Positions 25,620 through 33,117 of a DNA stretch of 64,000 nt are shown here, one piece after another. The DNA comes from CALFCE01 sp964411665 (GTDB lineage Bacteria; Pseudomonadota; Gammaproteobacteria; Granulosicoccales; Granulosicoccaceae): assembly GCA_964411665.1 (NCBI GenBank), contig CAYPMR010000010.1:1-64000 (forward strand), read 5' to 3'. The notes below the pieces were generated by a model that saw only the letters and a list, made by a program, of their open reading frames with translations, made no database searches and was not told the origin of the DNA. The position numbers were made by a program, and so were the translations under genes. Every line of letters begins with the position of its first letter. The first letter of the stretch is position 1.

Positions 25620-26771
25620 TTAATCATCAAGCGCCGCTTTCAATACAGCCAGACTGGATAGAAGTCCGTCTTTTTCTATGTAACACCCCTGCAACCAACG
25701 TCCACTGCCATCTTGATCAAGCTCAAACGCAGATCTTGCATGAAGGGTACGGGAATTATCAACCACGAAGCACTCACCCGGATTGAGTTTAAACTGCACA
25801 TGGGCAGCCGCGTTATTGATCAGCTCGGCAAATGCTCGATAGGCTTTGTAGAAATCCTGCATTTTATCAAAAGGGATATCGGTAATCGCCGCAGTAGAAC
25901 GATTGTTGAACCGAATACAACGCATCTCGCCATCCGCGCGCAATTCAATGATCGGCATACTGGCTTGAAGAACAGTATCAGATTGCCCACGGTATTCAAA
26001 TTTCACACAGTAGCGCGATAGCAATTCGAAGTAATACGGATTAGATGCTTTGAGCTGCGCTGCGACATTGAAACCGTCTACGACCTGGCTTTCGCCGCCT
26101 TTGGCCGAATTATCAAGGCAGTATAAAAGTTGTAATGTAGGTACCGGATCTCGATAGGGGTTATCCGTATGCGCTTGCAACCCATCACTCGTGTAGGCAA
26201 GGTTCTCAGGCGACGGCTGATTACGCACTTCGAATAATTTACCGTAGTTGGTTTCTCTGACATAGCCGATCAGCTCTGCCACTTTGAATAATGCTTCTTC
26301 CTCGACAGGACCACCGGTTATGCGCGCAAAGCCATAAGAGACAAGCGACTGCAACCAGTCTTTACGCATCTTTTTGTCAGCAACGATATCCTCGTACCGG
26401 GCGCTAACCCTCTCCAGCTGCAACGTTGAATCAAAGACAATCGTCGTATCGGGCAAACGACCGATATCGTCATACTCTTCGTTGTCATATTTGTGCTTGC
26501 CAAGCCACTGCGCAGAAAAAACACAACAGGTATCACAAGGTGAAAAATGGACAGACAAGCTGCTGTCAGATACATCAACAGAATTAATAGCTATATCCGG
26601 AGGAATATCAACCAGGGTAATTAACCGTTGCCCGTTAGTTGCCGAACGGGTATGGGCATCCTGCGCATTATCGCGAAGCCAGAGCGCGTGAAAGCGTGAT
26701 CTTGAACGGTCTTGCCAGACTAGCTCAAGTACATCACCTTGTTGGGTTATATCTGCATTGACGAGTTGCAT
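25620..26771 (-). CDS. TmpA/gamma-butyrobetaine-dioxygenase-like 2OG oxygenase
   Basis: 383 residues: an N-terminal DUF971-type domain (about 1-95) and a C-terminal TauD/BBOX jelly-roll. The iron triad is His and Asp in LQAHTDNPYRD and His in NSRTLHARSAF; an Arg near the C-terminus (SGRWLQGCY) would bind 2-oxoglutarate. Relatives hydroxylate gamma-butyrobetaine, trimethyllysine or 2-(trimethylamino)ethylphosphonate. With a TmpB-like gene next door the phosphonate reaction is favoured. The Cys triplet that binds zinc in the N-domain of typical BBOX proteins is missing (LWLRDNAQDAHTRS). No carnitine genes are seen nearby. Confidence 0.8.
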   Translation of the reverse strand: MQLVNADITQQGDVLELVWQDRSRSRFHALWLRDNAQDAHTRSATNGQRLITLVDIPPDIAINSVDVSDSSLSVHFSPCDTCCVFSAQWLGKHKYDNEEYDDIGRLPDTTIVFDSTLQLERVSARYEDIVADKKMRKDWLQSLVSYGFARITGGPVEEEALFKVAELIGYVRETNYGKLFEVRNQPSPENLAYTSDGLQAHTDNPYRDPVPTLQLLYCLDNSAKGGESQVVDGFNVAAQLKASNPYYFELLSRYCVKFEYRGQSDTVLQASMPIIELRADGEMRCIRFNNRSTAAITDIPFDKMQDFYKAYRAFAELINNAAAHVQFKLNPGECFVVDNSRTLHARSAFELDQDGSGRWLQGCYIEKDGLLSSLAVLKAALDD

Positions 26772-26844
26772 GTATTCAACCTGCTACGTTGGCTCCATCA
26801 TTATACCCTGGCAAACTCAATTGCTTGAGTCTGATCTAGACGCT

Positions 26845-27591
26845 TCATTTACGCACACTTGAATCATCATTTGCAGAAAATAGCTGCAACAAACCTGAAA
26901 TATTCTCAAATACATGGTCTGCATTGTCGACCAATGCTGCCGCTCCGGTCGTGCCTGTCAGTACGCCGATGGTCAAACCGACACCAGCATTGCGTCCCAT
27001 TTTTAAATCACGAGGACTGTCTCCAACCATTGCTGTTTGTTTCGCTGACAAATTACATCGGTGACAGAACGCCTCGACCATGCCGGGTTCAGGTTTCACA
27101 CCAAATCCACTGTCAGCGCCACAGATAAAATCAAAGCGATCCAGGCATCCCATGGCCTGCAGCGTTTTAACTGCGCTGGCTTCATCATCCATAGTTGCGA
27201 CCCCGAGTCTCAGCCCACGCTGACGCAACGTATCAAAAAATCCATTAAGGTCGTCTATGACAGCGGCATAGCCATTGTGTTTTTGGGTAAAGATACGGTA
27301 ACACTCGGCCAGCCGGTCAGAATCGATGTCTATACCCAGCTGGCTGGACCAGGCTTCATATATTTGCTGATTACTACCTGAAGCCAGCAGACTATCAGGT
27401 TGCCAGCTTTCATCCGCCTCGATGAAACCTCCGGAGCGCAGCAGCTCAGGCGCCAAATGTGGCTTACCCGCTTCTCCAGCCAGATATGCAGCTGCGGAGC
27501 GATAAAGTGGCAACCAGGTGCGATTAAAATCAATTAAAGTGCCGTCCTTATCGAAAAGGATTCCTCTAATTGCAGTACCCGTGTCAGTCAT
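26845..27591 (-). CDS. HAD-superfamily phosphatase, Gph-like
   Basis: About 248 residues of the HAD family with a helical cap. Motif I is DKDGTLID, motif II lies around VATMDD, motif III is a Lys in GVKPEPGM, and motif IV is VGDSPRDLKMGRNAG. It resembles phosphoglycolate phosphatase; the PhnX-type Schiff-base Lys was not identified, so phosphonoacetaldehyde hydrolase is unlikely. ATG at 27591 is taken because the family motif I begins a few residues later; the frame could be extended to 27732 over the divergent rhodanese start. It is 73 bp upstream of the TmpA-like gene and may be the first gene of that transcript. Confidence 0.83.
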   Translation of the reverse strand: MTDTGTAIRGILFDKDGTLIDFNRTWLPLYRSAAAYLAGEAGKPHLAPELLRSGGFIEADESWQPDSLLASGSNQQIYEAWSSQLGIDIDSDRLAECYRIFTQKHNGYAAVIDDLNGFFDTLRQRGLRLGVATMDDEASAVKTLQAMGCLDRFDFICGADSGFGVKPEPGMVEAFCHRCNLSAKQTAMVGDSPRDLKMGRNAGVGLTIGVLTGTTGAAALVDNADHVFENISGLLQLFSANDDSSVRK

Positions 27592-27637
27592 GCTGGTAAT
27601 ATTAACGCATTCACGAAAACAACTTGCAGAGGAAATT

Positions 27638-28042
27638 ATGCAACAGACACTAAACACATCAGTCGCAGCAATGGTTGAGTCTGCCAAAGCTGCCATAGAG
27701 GAAGTCAGCGTCGAAGATGCTATCAAAGCCATGTCCGAAGATGGTGTACTGATTGTAGATATACGCGATGTCAGGGAGCGTCAGCGTGAAGGGTATATTC
27801 CTGGCAGCTTTCATTGCCCACGCGGCATGGTTGAATTCTGGATCGATCCCAAAAGCCCCTATTACAACAAGAAATTCGCGGAGCACGATCGCTTTCTTTT
27901 CCATTGCGCTGTGGATTGGCGTTCGGCACTAACTGTCGAGACAATTAACAAAATGGGTTTCAATGGCGCCGCGCACATCAAAGGTGGATTTAACGGCTGG
28001 CGTGAGGCAGGAGGGCCTGTCGAACAATCTGAAAAGAAATAA
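27638..28042 (+). CDS. Single-domain rhodanese-like protein
   Basis: 134 residues: a short N-terminal helix, then one rhodanese domain (about 25-130) with VDIRDVRERQREGYIPGSFH and the active-site loop FHCAVDWRSA, whose Cys would carry a persulfide. The loop CAVDWRS has Asp and Trp where more common rhodaneses have Gly and small residues. The ATG at 27638 has GAGGAAA upstream. It is divergent from the HAD phosphatase and converges on the SoxY-like gene, a second sulfur-carrier candidate. Cytoplasmic; sulfur donor and acceptor unknown. Confidence 0.87.
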   Translation: MQQTLNTSVAAMVESAKAAIEEVSVEDAIKAMSEDGVLIVDIRDVRERQREGYIPGSFHCPRGMVEFWIDPKSPYYNKKFAEHDRFLFHCAVDWRSALTVETINKMGFNGAAHIKGGFNGWREAGGPVEQSEKK

Positions 28043-28099
28043 CCAGCGAAGAGCTACAGTGCAAACCTAACACCTGTGACTATATCAATGCCCTTAGTT

Positions 28100-28612
28100 T
28101 TATTGACTGGCTGCAGGTTTTTTTACCACGGCTTTGCAAGCAAATCTTTTTATGTCAACGGCCGCGCTTTGCATATAAATGCCATTATCAGTGCGCACTA
28201 TCGCCATAACATCACCCGGTGAATCGAGTTTCACGCGCGTCGATAGCGCAGGGGTAGTACCTTCACGAAATTTAAAGGTTCCAGCCAATGGATAACTATT
28301 GGATGCAATTACCAGCGAGACGGATTGCACCCCATCAAGCCGACACTGAACGCTAACCGGAACTATCGCCGGATTTTCAACCAGTGGAGGAACCTTGACA
28401 ACAACTGCTTCGGATTCCACCACATTCTCCCCAGCCGTCAGACGGGAGAATATCTCATCTGAATCATTCGCCGCAAAAAGGTCAGCCGGCCATTGAGCAA
28501 GCACTCTTTTAGATGAAGACAGCATATACAGACCGCCACTACCAAGCATCAATAACTTCAGAATCAATCGTCGATCGTTCTTGTAATTCGTCGCGTATGA
28601 ATCGTCAGACAT
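28100..28612 (-). CDS. SoxY-like sulfur carrier homologue with altered C-terminus
   Basis: 170 residues. The N-terminus has a twin-arginine-like signal (NDRRLILKLLMLGSGG), and the mature part resembles SoxY: WPADLFAAND, then ESEAVVVKVPPLVENPAIVPVSV, PLAGTFKF and the STRVKLD strands. In SoxY the chain ends in GGCGG, whose Cys carries the sulfur intermediate. Here the alignment gives VDIKRFACKAV: Cys159 stands where the SoxY Cys stands, but both glycine pairs are gone and a 10-residue tail follows. No soxZ or other sox gene is in the window. It may bind another substrate or be a non-Sox relative; periplasmic export is likely. Confidence 0.75.
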   Translation of the reverse strand: MSDDSYATNYKNDRRLILKLLMLGSGGLYMLSSSKRVLAQWPADLFAANDSDEIFSRLTAGENVVESEAVVVKVPPLVENPAIVPVSVQCRLDGVQSVSLVIASNSYPLAGTFKFREGTTPALSTRVKLDSPGDVMAIVRTDNGIYMQSAAVDIKRFACKAVVKKPAASQ

Positions 28613-29152
28613 TTTGCAAAATCAACATAAACAGGTTTCAGGATGGCACCTATCGATACCATCAGCATAATCAAGCCACTTGCAATTTAGAGACCTTTGG
28701 CACGCATTGAAGTTGGTCACTATATGCGCAGCAGCGCCAGAAATGGTATGGATATTTTCTTGATTGAAACACTTAAATGAACACTTCGGATGAACATTCC
28801 GGCAATCGAGTAGTCAGAGTGTATATGCGAACAGGCAGCGCTAACAATAACTGATAATTGACGTCATATAGTTGTCAATAAATGGAGCGAAGTTTTTACA
28901 CATCAATTTGAAAACCAACAAGCAACCATCATTCTATAGAGCCAGGAACAACGCAAGAAATCAAGCACAATAAAACATCATATTGCGAGATAACGCACAC
29001 TGGATATATAAGAATTTACAACATCAATGACTTGAGAGCCTGGGTAATAAAACATGAATAAAAATTCGTGCAGATAAAACTAAAAATCTACTATTAATCC
29101 GCTTTGATCAGAGCTAGACTCAAAGTTCGGACAATCAAAAGGGGTACAGTTT
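28613..29152. other. Intergenic, no gene recognised
   Basis: About 540 AT-rich bases between the divergent SoxY-like and HPF genes. It must hold both promoters and the HPF leader. No protein-like frame, hairpin of note or repeat was seen. Confidence 0.5.
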
Positions 29153-29533
29153 ATGATGGCACCGGCAGAAATTCTTTTTCGAGATATGCCACGTTCAGAA
29201 GCTCTAGAAAATAACATCCGAGACAAGATAGACAAACTTGAACGTTTGTTTGATCACATCACAAGTTGTAATGTGGTTGTAGAAGAAACTCATCAACACA
29301 AAAAACAGGGAAAATTATTTCACATCAGAATAAATCTTAACGTTCCTGACAAGGAACTTGTCGTTAGTCGTGAAAAGCACGATAAACAACAGCACGAAGA
29401 TCCCTACATCGCTGTTCGCGATGCCTTCAAAGCCATGCACCGGCAACTGAATGATCACACCCATCGCCTTCGCGGTTCAGTCAAAGCTCACTCAAAACCT
29501 GAAACACCAGATCTTGTACTTGACGAAGTATAA
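29153..29533 (+). CDS. hpf: Ribosome hibernation promoting factor family protein
   Basis: 126 residues of the HPF/RaiA (YfiA, sigma-54 modulation) family, short form. Conserved parts: the MPRSEALENNIRDKIDKLE helix, the SCNVVVEETH strand, HIRINLNVPDKELVVS and the DPYIAVRDAFKAMHRQL helix with the basic ribosome-contact patch. It would bind the 30S decoding centre and silence ribosomes in stationary phase. A few acidic residues at the tail resemble the C-terminal extension of RaiA. It is not next to rpoN here, its usual neighbour, which suggests a second, stress-related copy. AGGGG lies upstream of the ATG. Confidence 0.85.
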   Translation: MMAPAEILFRDMPRSEALENNIRDKIDKLERLFDHITSCNVVVEETHQHKKQGKLFHIRINLNVPDKELVVSREKHDKQQHEDPYIAVRDAFKAMHRQLNDHTHRLRGSVKAHSKPETPDLVLDEV

Positions 29534-29568
29534 GTAAGGCTGGATTGGTTTCGGCTAATCGTTTTATG

Positions 29569-29598
29569 CGTCACCCCCGCGTCTTTGCAGGGGTGACG
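29569..29598. repeat. REP-like hairpin, copy 1 (also possible terminator)
   Basis: CGTCACCCC and GGGGTGACG form a 9-bp stem around a 12-base loop between the converging hpf and small-protein genes. It resembles the hairpin at 48124-48155, with a C:G pair in place of a T:A pair at stem position 6. No T tract follows, so it is not a standard terminator, though it may protect 3' ends. Confidence 0.65.
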
Positions 29599-29612
29599 GC
29601 TACACAAATGTA

Positions 29613-29999
29613 TTAATCCTCAACCTCACGAACACCCTTGGGATCCCAAAGGTCTACCCAGCACCTGATAACCTGATACTCCTTATCTTTCTCTACCAGT
29701 GTCAGATTCGCAAAATATTCTCCGCGGGTACGCGTCATTGTTTGACTCCAGAGAATATTGACATAGTCAGGATGGCGGGTAATACCCAGAAAGTTGCGGT
29801 TTTCAAAGTACCCATGAGTCGCATGATAAGATTCACATTGTTTTAACAAATCACTTTCGGTCAGTCCGGCCCTGGCGGCATCGGTGAAGTGCAGAGTGTG
29901 TTTATGCCAATCACTTTCATTTGCACCATCCATGAGGTTATCCATTATGGGGGTGGCTATCTGACAAATTTCTTTATCGGTTTTTTCATGTAGTTCCAT
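29613..29999 (-). CDS. Uncharacterised small protein (family A, copy 2; possible NTF2-like fold)
   Basis: About 128 residues; family not recognised. It is homologous to the product of 18796-19158: both start M-x-x-x-EKTD-x-EI, share a following NE-S/G-x-W/Y-x-K/H-x-x-x-x-F pattern, a GL(T/N)E turn, and end in antiparallel-looking strands (YVNILWSQTMTRTRGEYFANL). ATG at 29999 aligns with the other copy; a GTG two codons upstream with AAGG before it is the alternative. It is the last gene of the operon with the RidA, TMADH-like and DUF3830 genes (31-bp gap). Confidence 0.72.
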   Translation of the reverse strand: MELHEKTDKEICQIATPIMDNLMDGANESDWHKHTLHFTDAARAGLTESDLLKQCESYHATHGYFENRNFLGITRHPDYVNILWSQTMTRTRGEYFANLTLVEKDKEYQVIRCWVDLWDPKGVREVED

Positions 30000-30036
30000 A
30001 GACACTTCTACCTTGCTACCAGTATGTGGTCTGGCC

Positions 30037-30435
30037 TTAACGAAAGGCTATGGATTTTTTACCATCCCACATCGTTGATACGCCGATCTCACGTAGCTTA
30101 TCCAGATCTGATGTGATGGTTGCGAAATGATTCCCCGCCAATACACCCGCTTTCGAAGCAAACTGCACACTGCCGTAAGCGATCAATATTTCAGTTTCAC
30201 TGACACCTTTTGGATAGAGCAATATCTCGCCCGGTGCCGGATAGGCAGTAGCATCTTCAGCTCCTACTTCATAGTCCTTGTCACCCAAGGGTATCCACAT
30301 GGCCTCACCGCTCCATCTGACATGCACAACATGACTATCAAACGGTAGGGATCGACGAAAGGCTTTGCAGCTTAACGGTGACTTCTCTTCCTCATAGCGA
30401 GCGCTGAATTCGAAACCATCAATTTCAATTATCAT
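30037..30435 (-). CDS. DUF3830 family protein
   Basis: 132 residues matching the DUF3830 family, thought to have a cyclophilin-like barrel: the ...LPFDSHVVHVRWSGEAMW block, the ATAYPAPGEILLYPKG loop, EILIAYGSVQFASKAG and LAGNHFATI are all typical. Function is unknown for the family; members are often found beside amide- or amine-degrading genes, as here beside a TMADH-like gene (54-bp gap). No catalytic motif is seen. Cytoplasmic. Confidence 0.82.
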   Translation of the reverse strand: MIIEIDGFEFSARYEEEKSPLSCKAFRRSLPFDSHVVHVRWSGEAMWIPLGDKDYEVGAEDATAYPAPGEILLYPKGVSETEILIAYGSVQFASKAGVLAGNHFATITSDLDKLREIGVSTMWDGKKSIAFR

Positions 30436-30489
30436 TTAATCACTCTGATGAAAGTTACAAACGAAGCCTGGAAAAACAGCACATCCAGA

Positions 30490-32601
30490 TCAGGACAGAT
30501 CAACAAGCTGCGCCAGTTCCCGTTTGAAAGGAGGCGTACTGTTTCTGGTTGCTGTGTCCTTTACCGAACCTGGTATTTCATCCAGCTCTCGTGCATAGCG
30601 ATGACCGGCATAGACTGCCCAGGCAATGGGGGCCGGTGCTTGTGCATCCCCGATTATTTGTACCGATTTGATCCCGGCGTCCGCAAAATTTTCGCTCTGC
30701 TGCTGTAAAGAATCCCAAAGCGCTGTCTCTGACAACCGTGATGTCACCATAACGATAGCATCACATGCATGTTGCATCGCCGTATGCGTAACATTGGAAT
30801 CGTGGATGTCAGTGCTGTGGACGGCACCACTTTTTAACTCAATGACTTTACGACTGAGCACAATATCCACACCCAGTTCTAGCAACCGTTGATGAACAAA
30901 TCCCTGCTCAAGCGTATTTAAGGTCCATTCAGCAACATAGGCGGATGGTGTTATCAATTCAACACTACAACCTTTTTTAACAAGTAGTTCGGATAATACC
31001 GATCCCATGTAATAGTGATCATCATCGAACACAACAACTTTGCCAGTGGGGATGTTGCCTGCCATTAAGTCATCCGGTGTATACACTGGAATTGACTGAT
31101 CGGTCTTAATTGGCAACACATGTTGGCGCGCTACCCCGTCGTCACGCCACTTCGCACCCGTCGCTATTGCTACATGTTCGAAACCAAACTCCATCACCTG
31201 TGCTGCATCAAGTTCACTCTCGAAATAGAGCTGTACATTTGGCAGTTGACTGATCTGGTATTCACGATAATCACGCACACGACCCCAAGCTGACAATCCG
31301 GGTAGTTGACTCTCTCTTGCCACCCTGCCTCCGGCCACCTTTGAACCCTCTGCCAGTGCAACGTCATAACCACGTTTACCCAGTGCCAAGGCCGCTTCCA
31401 GTCCGGCAGGGCCTGCACCTATAACAAGAACAGTTTTACTCTCACCTCTTTCGGGAATGTATTCAGGGTGCCAATCCTTGCGCCACTCTTCCATAAAAGT
31501 CGGGTTTTGAGTGCAACGCGAAATGGAGCAGGTCATATCACCAGCAACACAAATATTACAACCGATGCATTCCCGTATGTCCTCAATTCGCCCTTCGTCA
31601 ATTTTTCTTGGTAGCCAAGGATCGGCAATGGAGGGACGCGCGCAACCAATGATGTCGAGAATACCCGATTTAATTTGTCTGACCATGGTGTCAGCTGAGG
31701 TAAAACGTCCCACCCCTATAACAGGTTTACTGGTCAGTGATTTGATACCATTTATTAAATCCTGTTGAGACGCTTCCTCAGTAAAACGCGATGTCGATGA
31801 ACACTCATCCCAGGTACCGTGAGCAAGATCCCAGGCGTCTGGCAATTCGGCATGCATGCCGACCAAATCACGTAATTCCGAATTCGAGAAACCAAGATCC
31901 CCGGTCATGTCATCCAGTGATAACCGTACTGTTATGCCACAGGTATCGCCAACCTCTTCCCTGGCATCGCTAATAAGTTCTCGCAATAACCGGGAACGAT
32001 TTTCAAGACTACCGCCATACTCATCACTACGTTGGTTAGTCAGCGTTGATAAAAAATGCTGAATCACACCAAAGCCATGTGCACCGTAGAGACAGATAAG
32101 ATCGTAGCCTGCAGTTTTTGCACGGCGAACAGCCATTCGGTGCCAGTCCCTGAAGTCTTTAATGTCACGTTTTGTCATGGCACGTGCCTGAACCGGATCA
32201 TTGGTATAGGTTCTGATCGGCAAAGCCGTCGGCGCCATCGGCACTTCCCGTGAATACAGGTTAGGTGCGTTAATACCGGGGTAAGTTAATTCTATGCCGG
32301 CCAGTGCATCGTAGTCGTGCACCGCATCCGCCATACGCGCCAGCATCGGGATATCGTTGTCATCCCACAGGCGCAATTCGATAAAGGGTGTTATTTCCGA
32401 GCTGTGATGCATCTCAACCTGCTCAGTAAAAATCACCCCCCAGCCACCTTCAGCCTTGGCACGACGCATGGTCGCAACAGCGGTTGGATCACGATAGCCA
32501 CCACCATTGCAATGCGGCACTTGATAGAACCGGTTTTTCGCAGTTACCGGCCCAATGGCAATTGGCTCGAACAGTATGTCGTAACGCGGATCTCTACTCA
32601 T
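30490..32601 (-). CDS. Trimethylamine-dehydrogenase-like iron-sulfur flavoprotein
   Basis: About 703 residues, colinear with trimethylamine dehydrogenase: an N-terminal OYE-like FMN barrel (1-380), a [4Fe-4S] region with CIGCNIC and the later Cys in SISRCTQN, then two nucleotide-binding domains (VLVIGAGPAGLEAA). The opening SRDPRYDILFEPIAIG and FYQVPHCNGGG match TMADH closely, with Cys31 at the place of the Cys30 that carries 6-S-cysteinyl FMN. The YGAH active-site pair is also kept. Substrate may be a methylated amine, N-methylproline or histamine; the aromatic cage could not be verified. ATG at 32601 overlaps the RidA stop by four bases, so the longer frame is rejected. Confidence 0.9.
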   Translation of the reverse strand: MSRDPRYDILFEPIAIGPVTAKNRFYQVPHCNGGGYRDPTAVATMRRAKAEGGWGVIFTEQVEMHHSSEITPFIELRLWDDNDIPMLARMADAVHDYDALAGIELTYPGINAPNLYSREVPMAPTALPIRTYTNDPVQARAMTKRDIKDFRDWHRMAVRRAKTAGYDLICLYGAHGFGVIQHFLSTLTNQRSDEYGGSLENRSRLLRELISDAREEVGDTCGITVRLSLDDMTGDLGFSNSELRDLVGMHAELPDAWDLAHGTWDECSSTSRFTEEASQQDLINGIKSLTSKPVIGVGRFTSADTMVRQIKSGILDIIGCARPSIADPWLPRKIDEGRIEDIRECIGCNICVAGDMTCSISRCTQNPTFMEEWRKDWHPEYIPERGESKTVLVIGAGPAGLEAALALGKRGYDVALAEGSKVAGGRVARESQLPGLSAWGRVRDYREYQISQLPNVQLYFESELDAAQVMEFGFEHVAIATGAKWRDDGVARQHVLPIKTDQSIPVYTPDDLMAGNIPTGKVVVFDDDHYYMGSVLSELLVKKGCSVELITPSAYVAEWTLNTLEQGFVHQRLLELGVDIVLSRKVIELKSGAVHSTDIHDSNVTHTAMQHACDAIVMVTSRLSETALWDSLQQQSENFADAGIKSVQIIGDAQAPAPIAWAVYAGHRYARELDEIPGSVKDTATRNSTPPFKRELAQLVDLS

Positions 32602-33020
32602 GAGGCCTCGGATTGTGGAATAACAGCAATGACATCGATTTCCATCAACCATTCTGCCTGGCCCAGCCCTGCAACCACCAGTCCTGTTGAAATGGGATAA
32701 ACGCCCTTTAACCAGCGCCCAACAACCTGATAGACAGGCTCTCTATGACGCGGGTCAGTTATATAGGTTGTAGTCTTGACGATATGTGACATATCACTCC
32801 CCGCCTCCTCCAGCAACTGACGTACATTCTGCATGGCCTGTTCAGCCTGCGCGGCAGGATCACCCAAGCCAACCAACTGACCGTCAAAGTCAGTACCGAC
32901 CTGACCACGAACATAGACAGTATCGCCGGCAACAACTGCCTGACATAAGTCATTGTCCAGGGACTGATTGGGATAAGTTTCACGCGTATTGAAGCAGCGA
33001 ATACGTTTATGGGTTGGCAT
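32598..33020 (-). CDS. RidA family protein, single domain
   Basis: 140 residues, one RidA/YjgF domain, with VAGDTVYVRGQVG, the helix AEQAMQNVRQLLEEAG and a C-terminal LMEIDVIAV strand holding the acidic catalytic-site residue. The Arg equivalent to R105 of E. coli RidA is not evident (STGLVV at that place), so it may belong to a non-deaminase Rid subgroup or act on another imine. First gene of the TMADH-like operon; a flavoprotein amine dehydrogenase yields imines, which gives a reason for the pairing. It is divergent from a TPR protein gene. Confidence 0.88.
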   Translation of the reverse strand: MPTHKRIRCFNTRETYPNQSLDNDLCQAVVAGDTVYVRGQVGTDFDGQLVGLGDPAAQAEQAMQNVRQLLEEAGSDMSHIVKTTTYITDPRHREPVYQVVGRWLKGVYPISTGLVVAGLGQAEWLMEIDVIAVIPQSEAS

Positions 33021-33117
33021 AAATTTTACCTATGTCCTGGAGCTAAGCATTCATCACTTGCTCTTGAATTATGAATTCCTGATACTTGCCAGTATACAGC
33101 CAAGCTTGCCGATCTTG

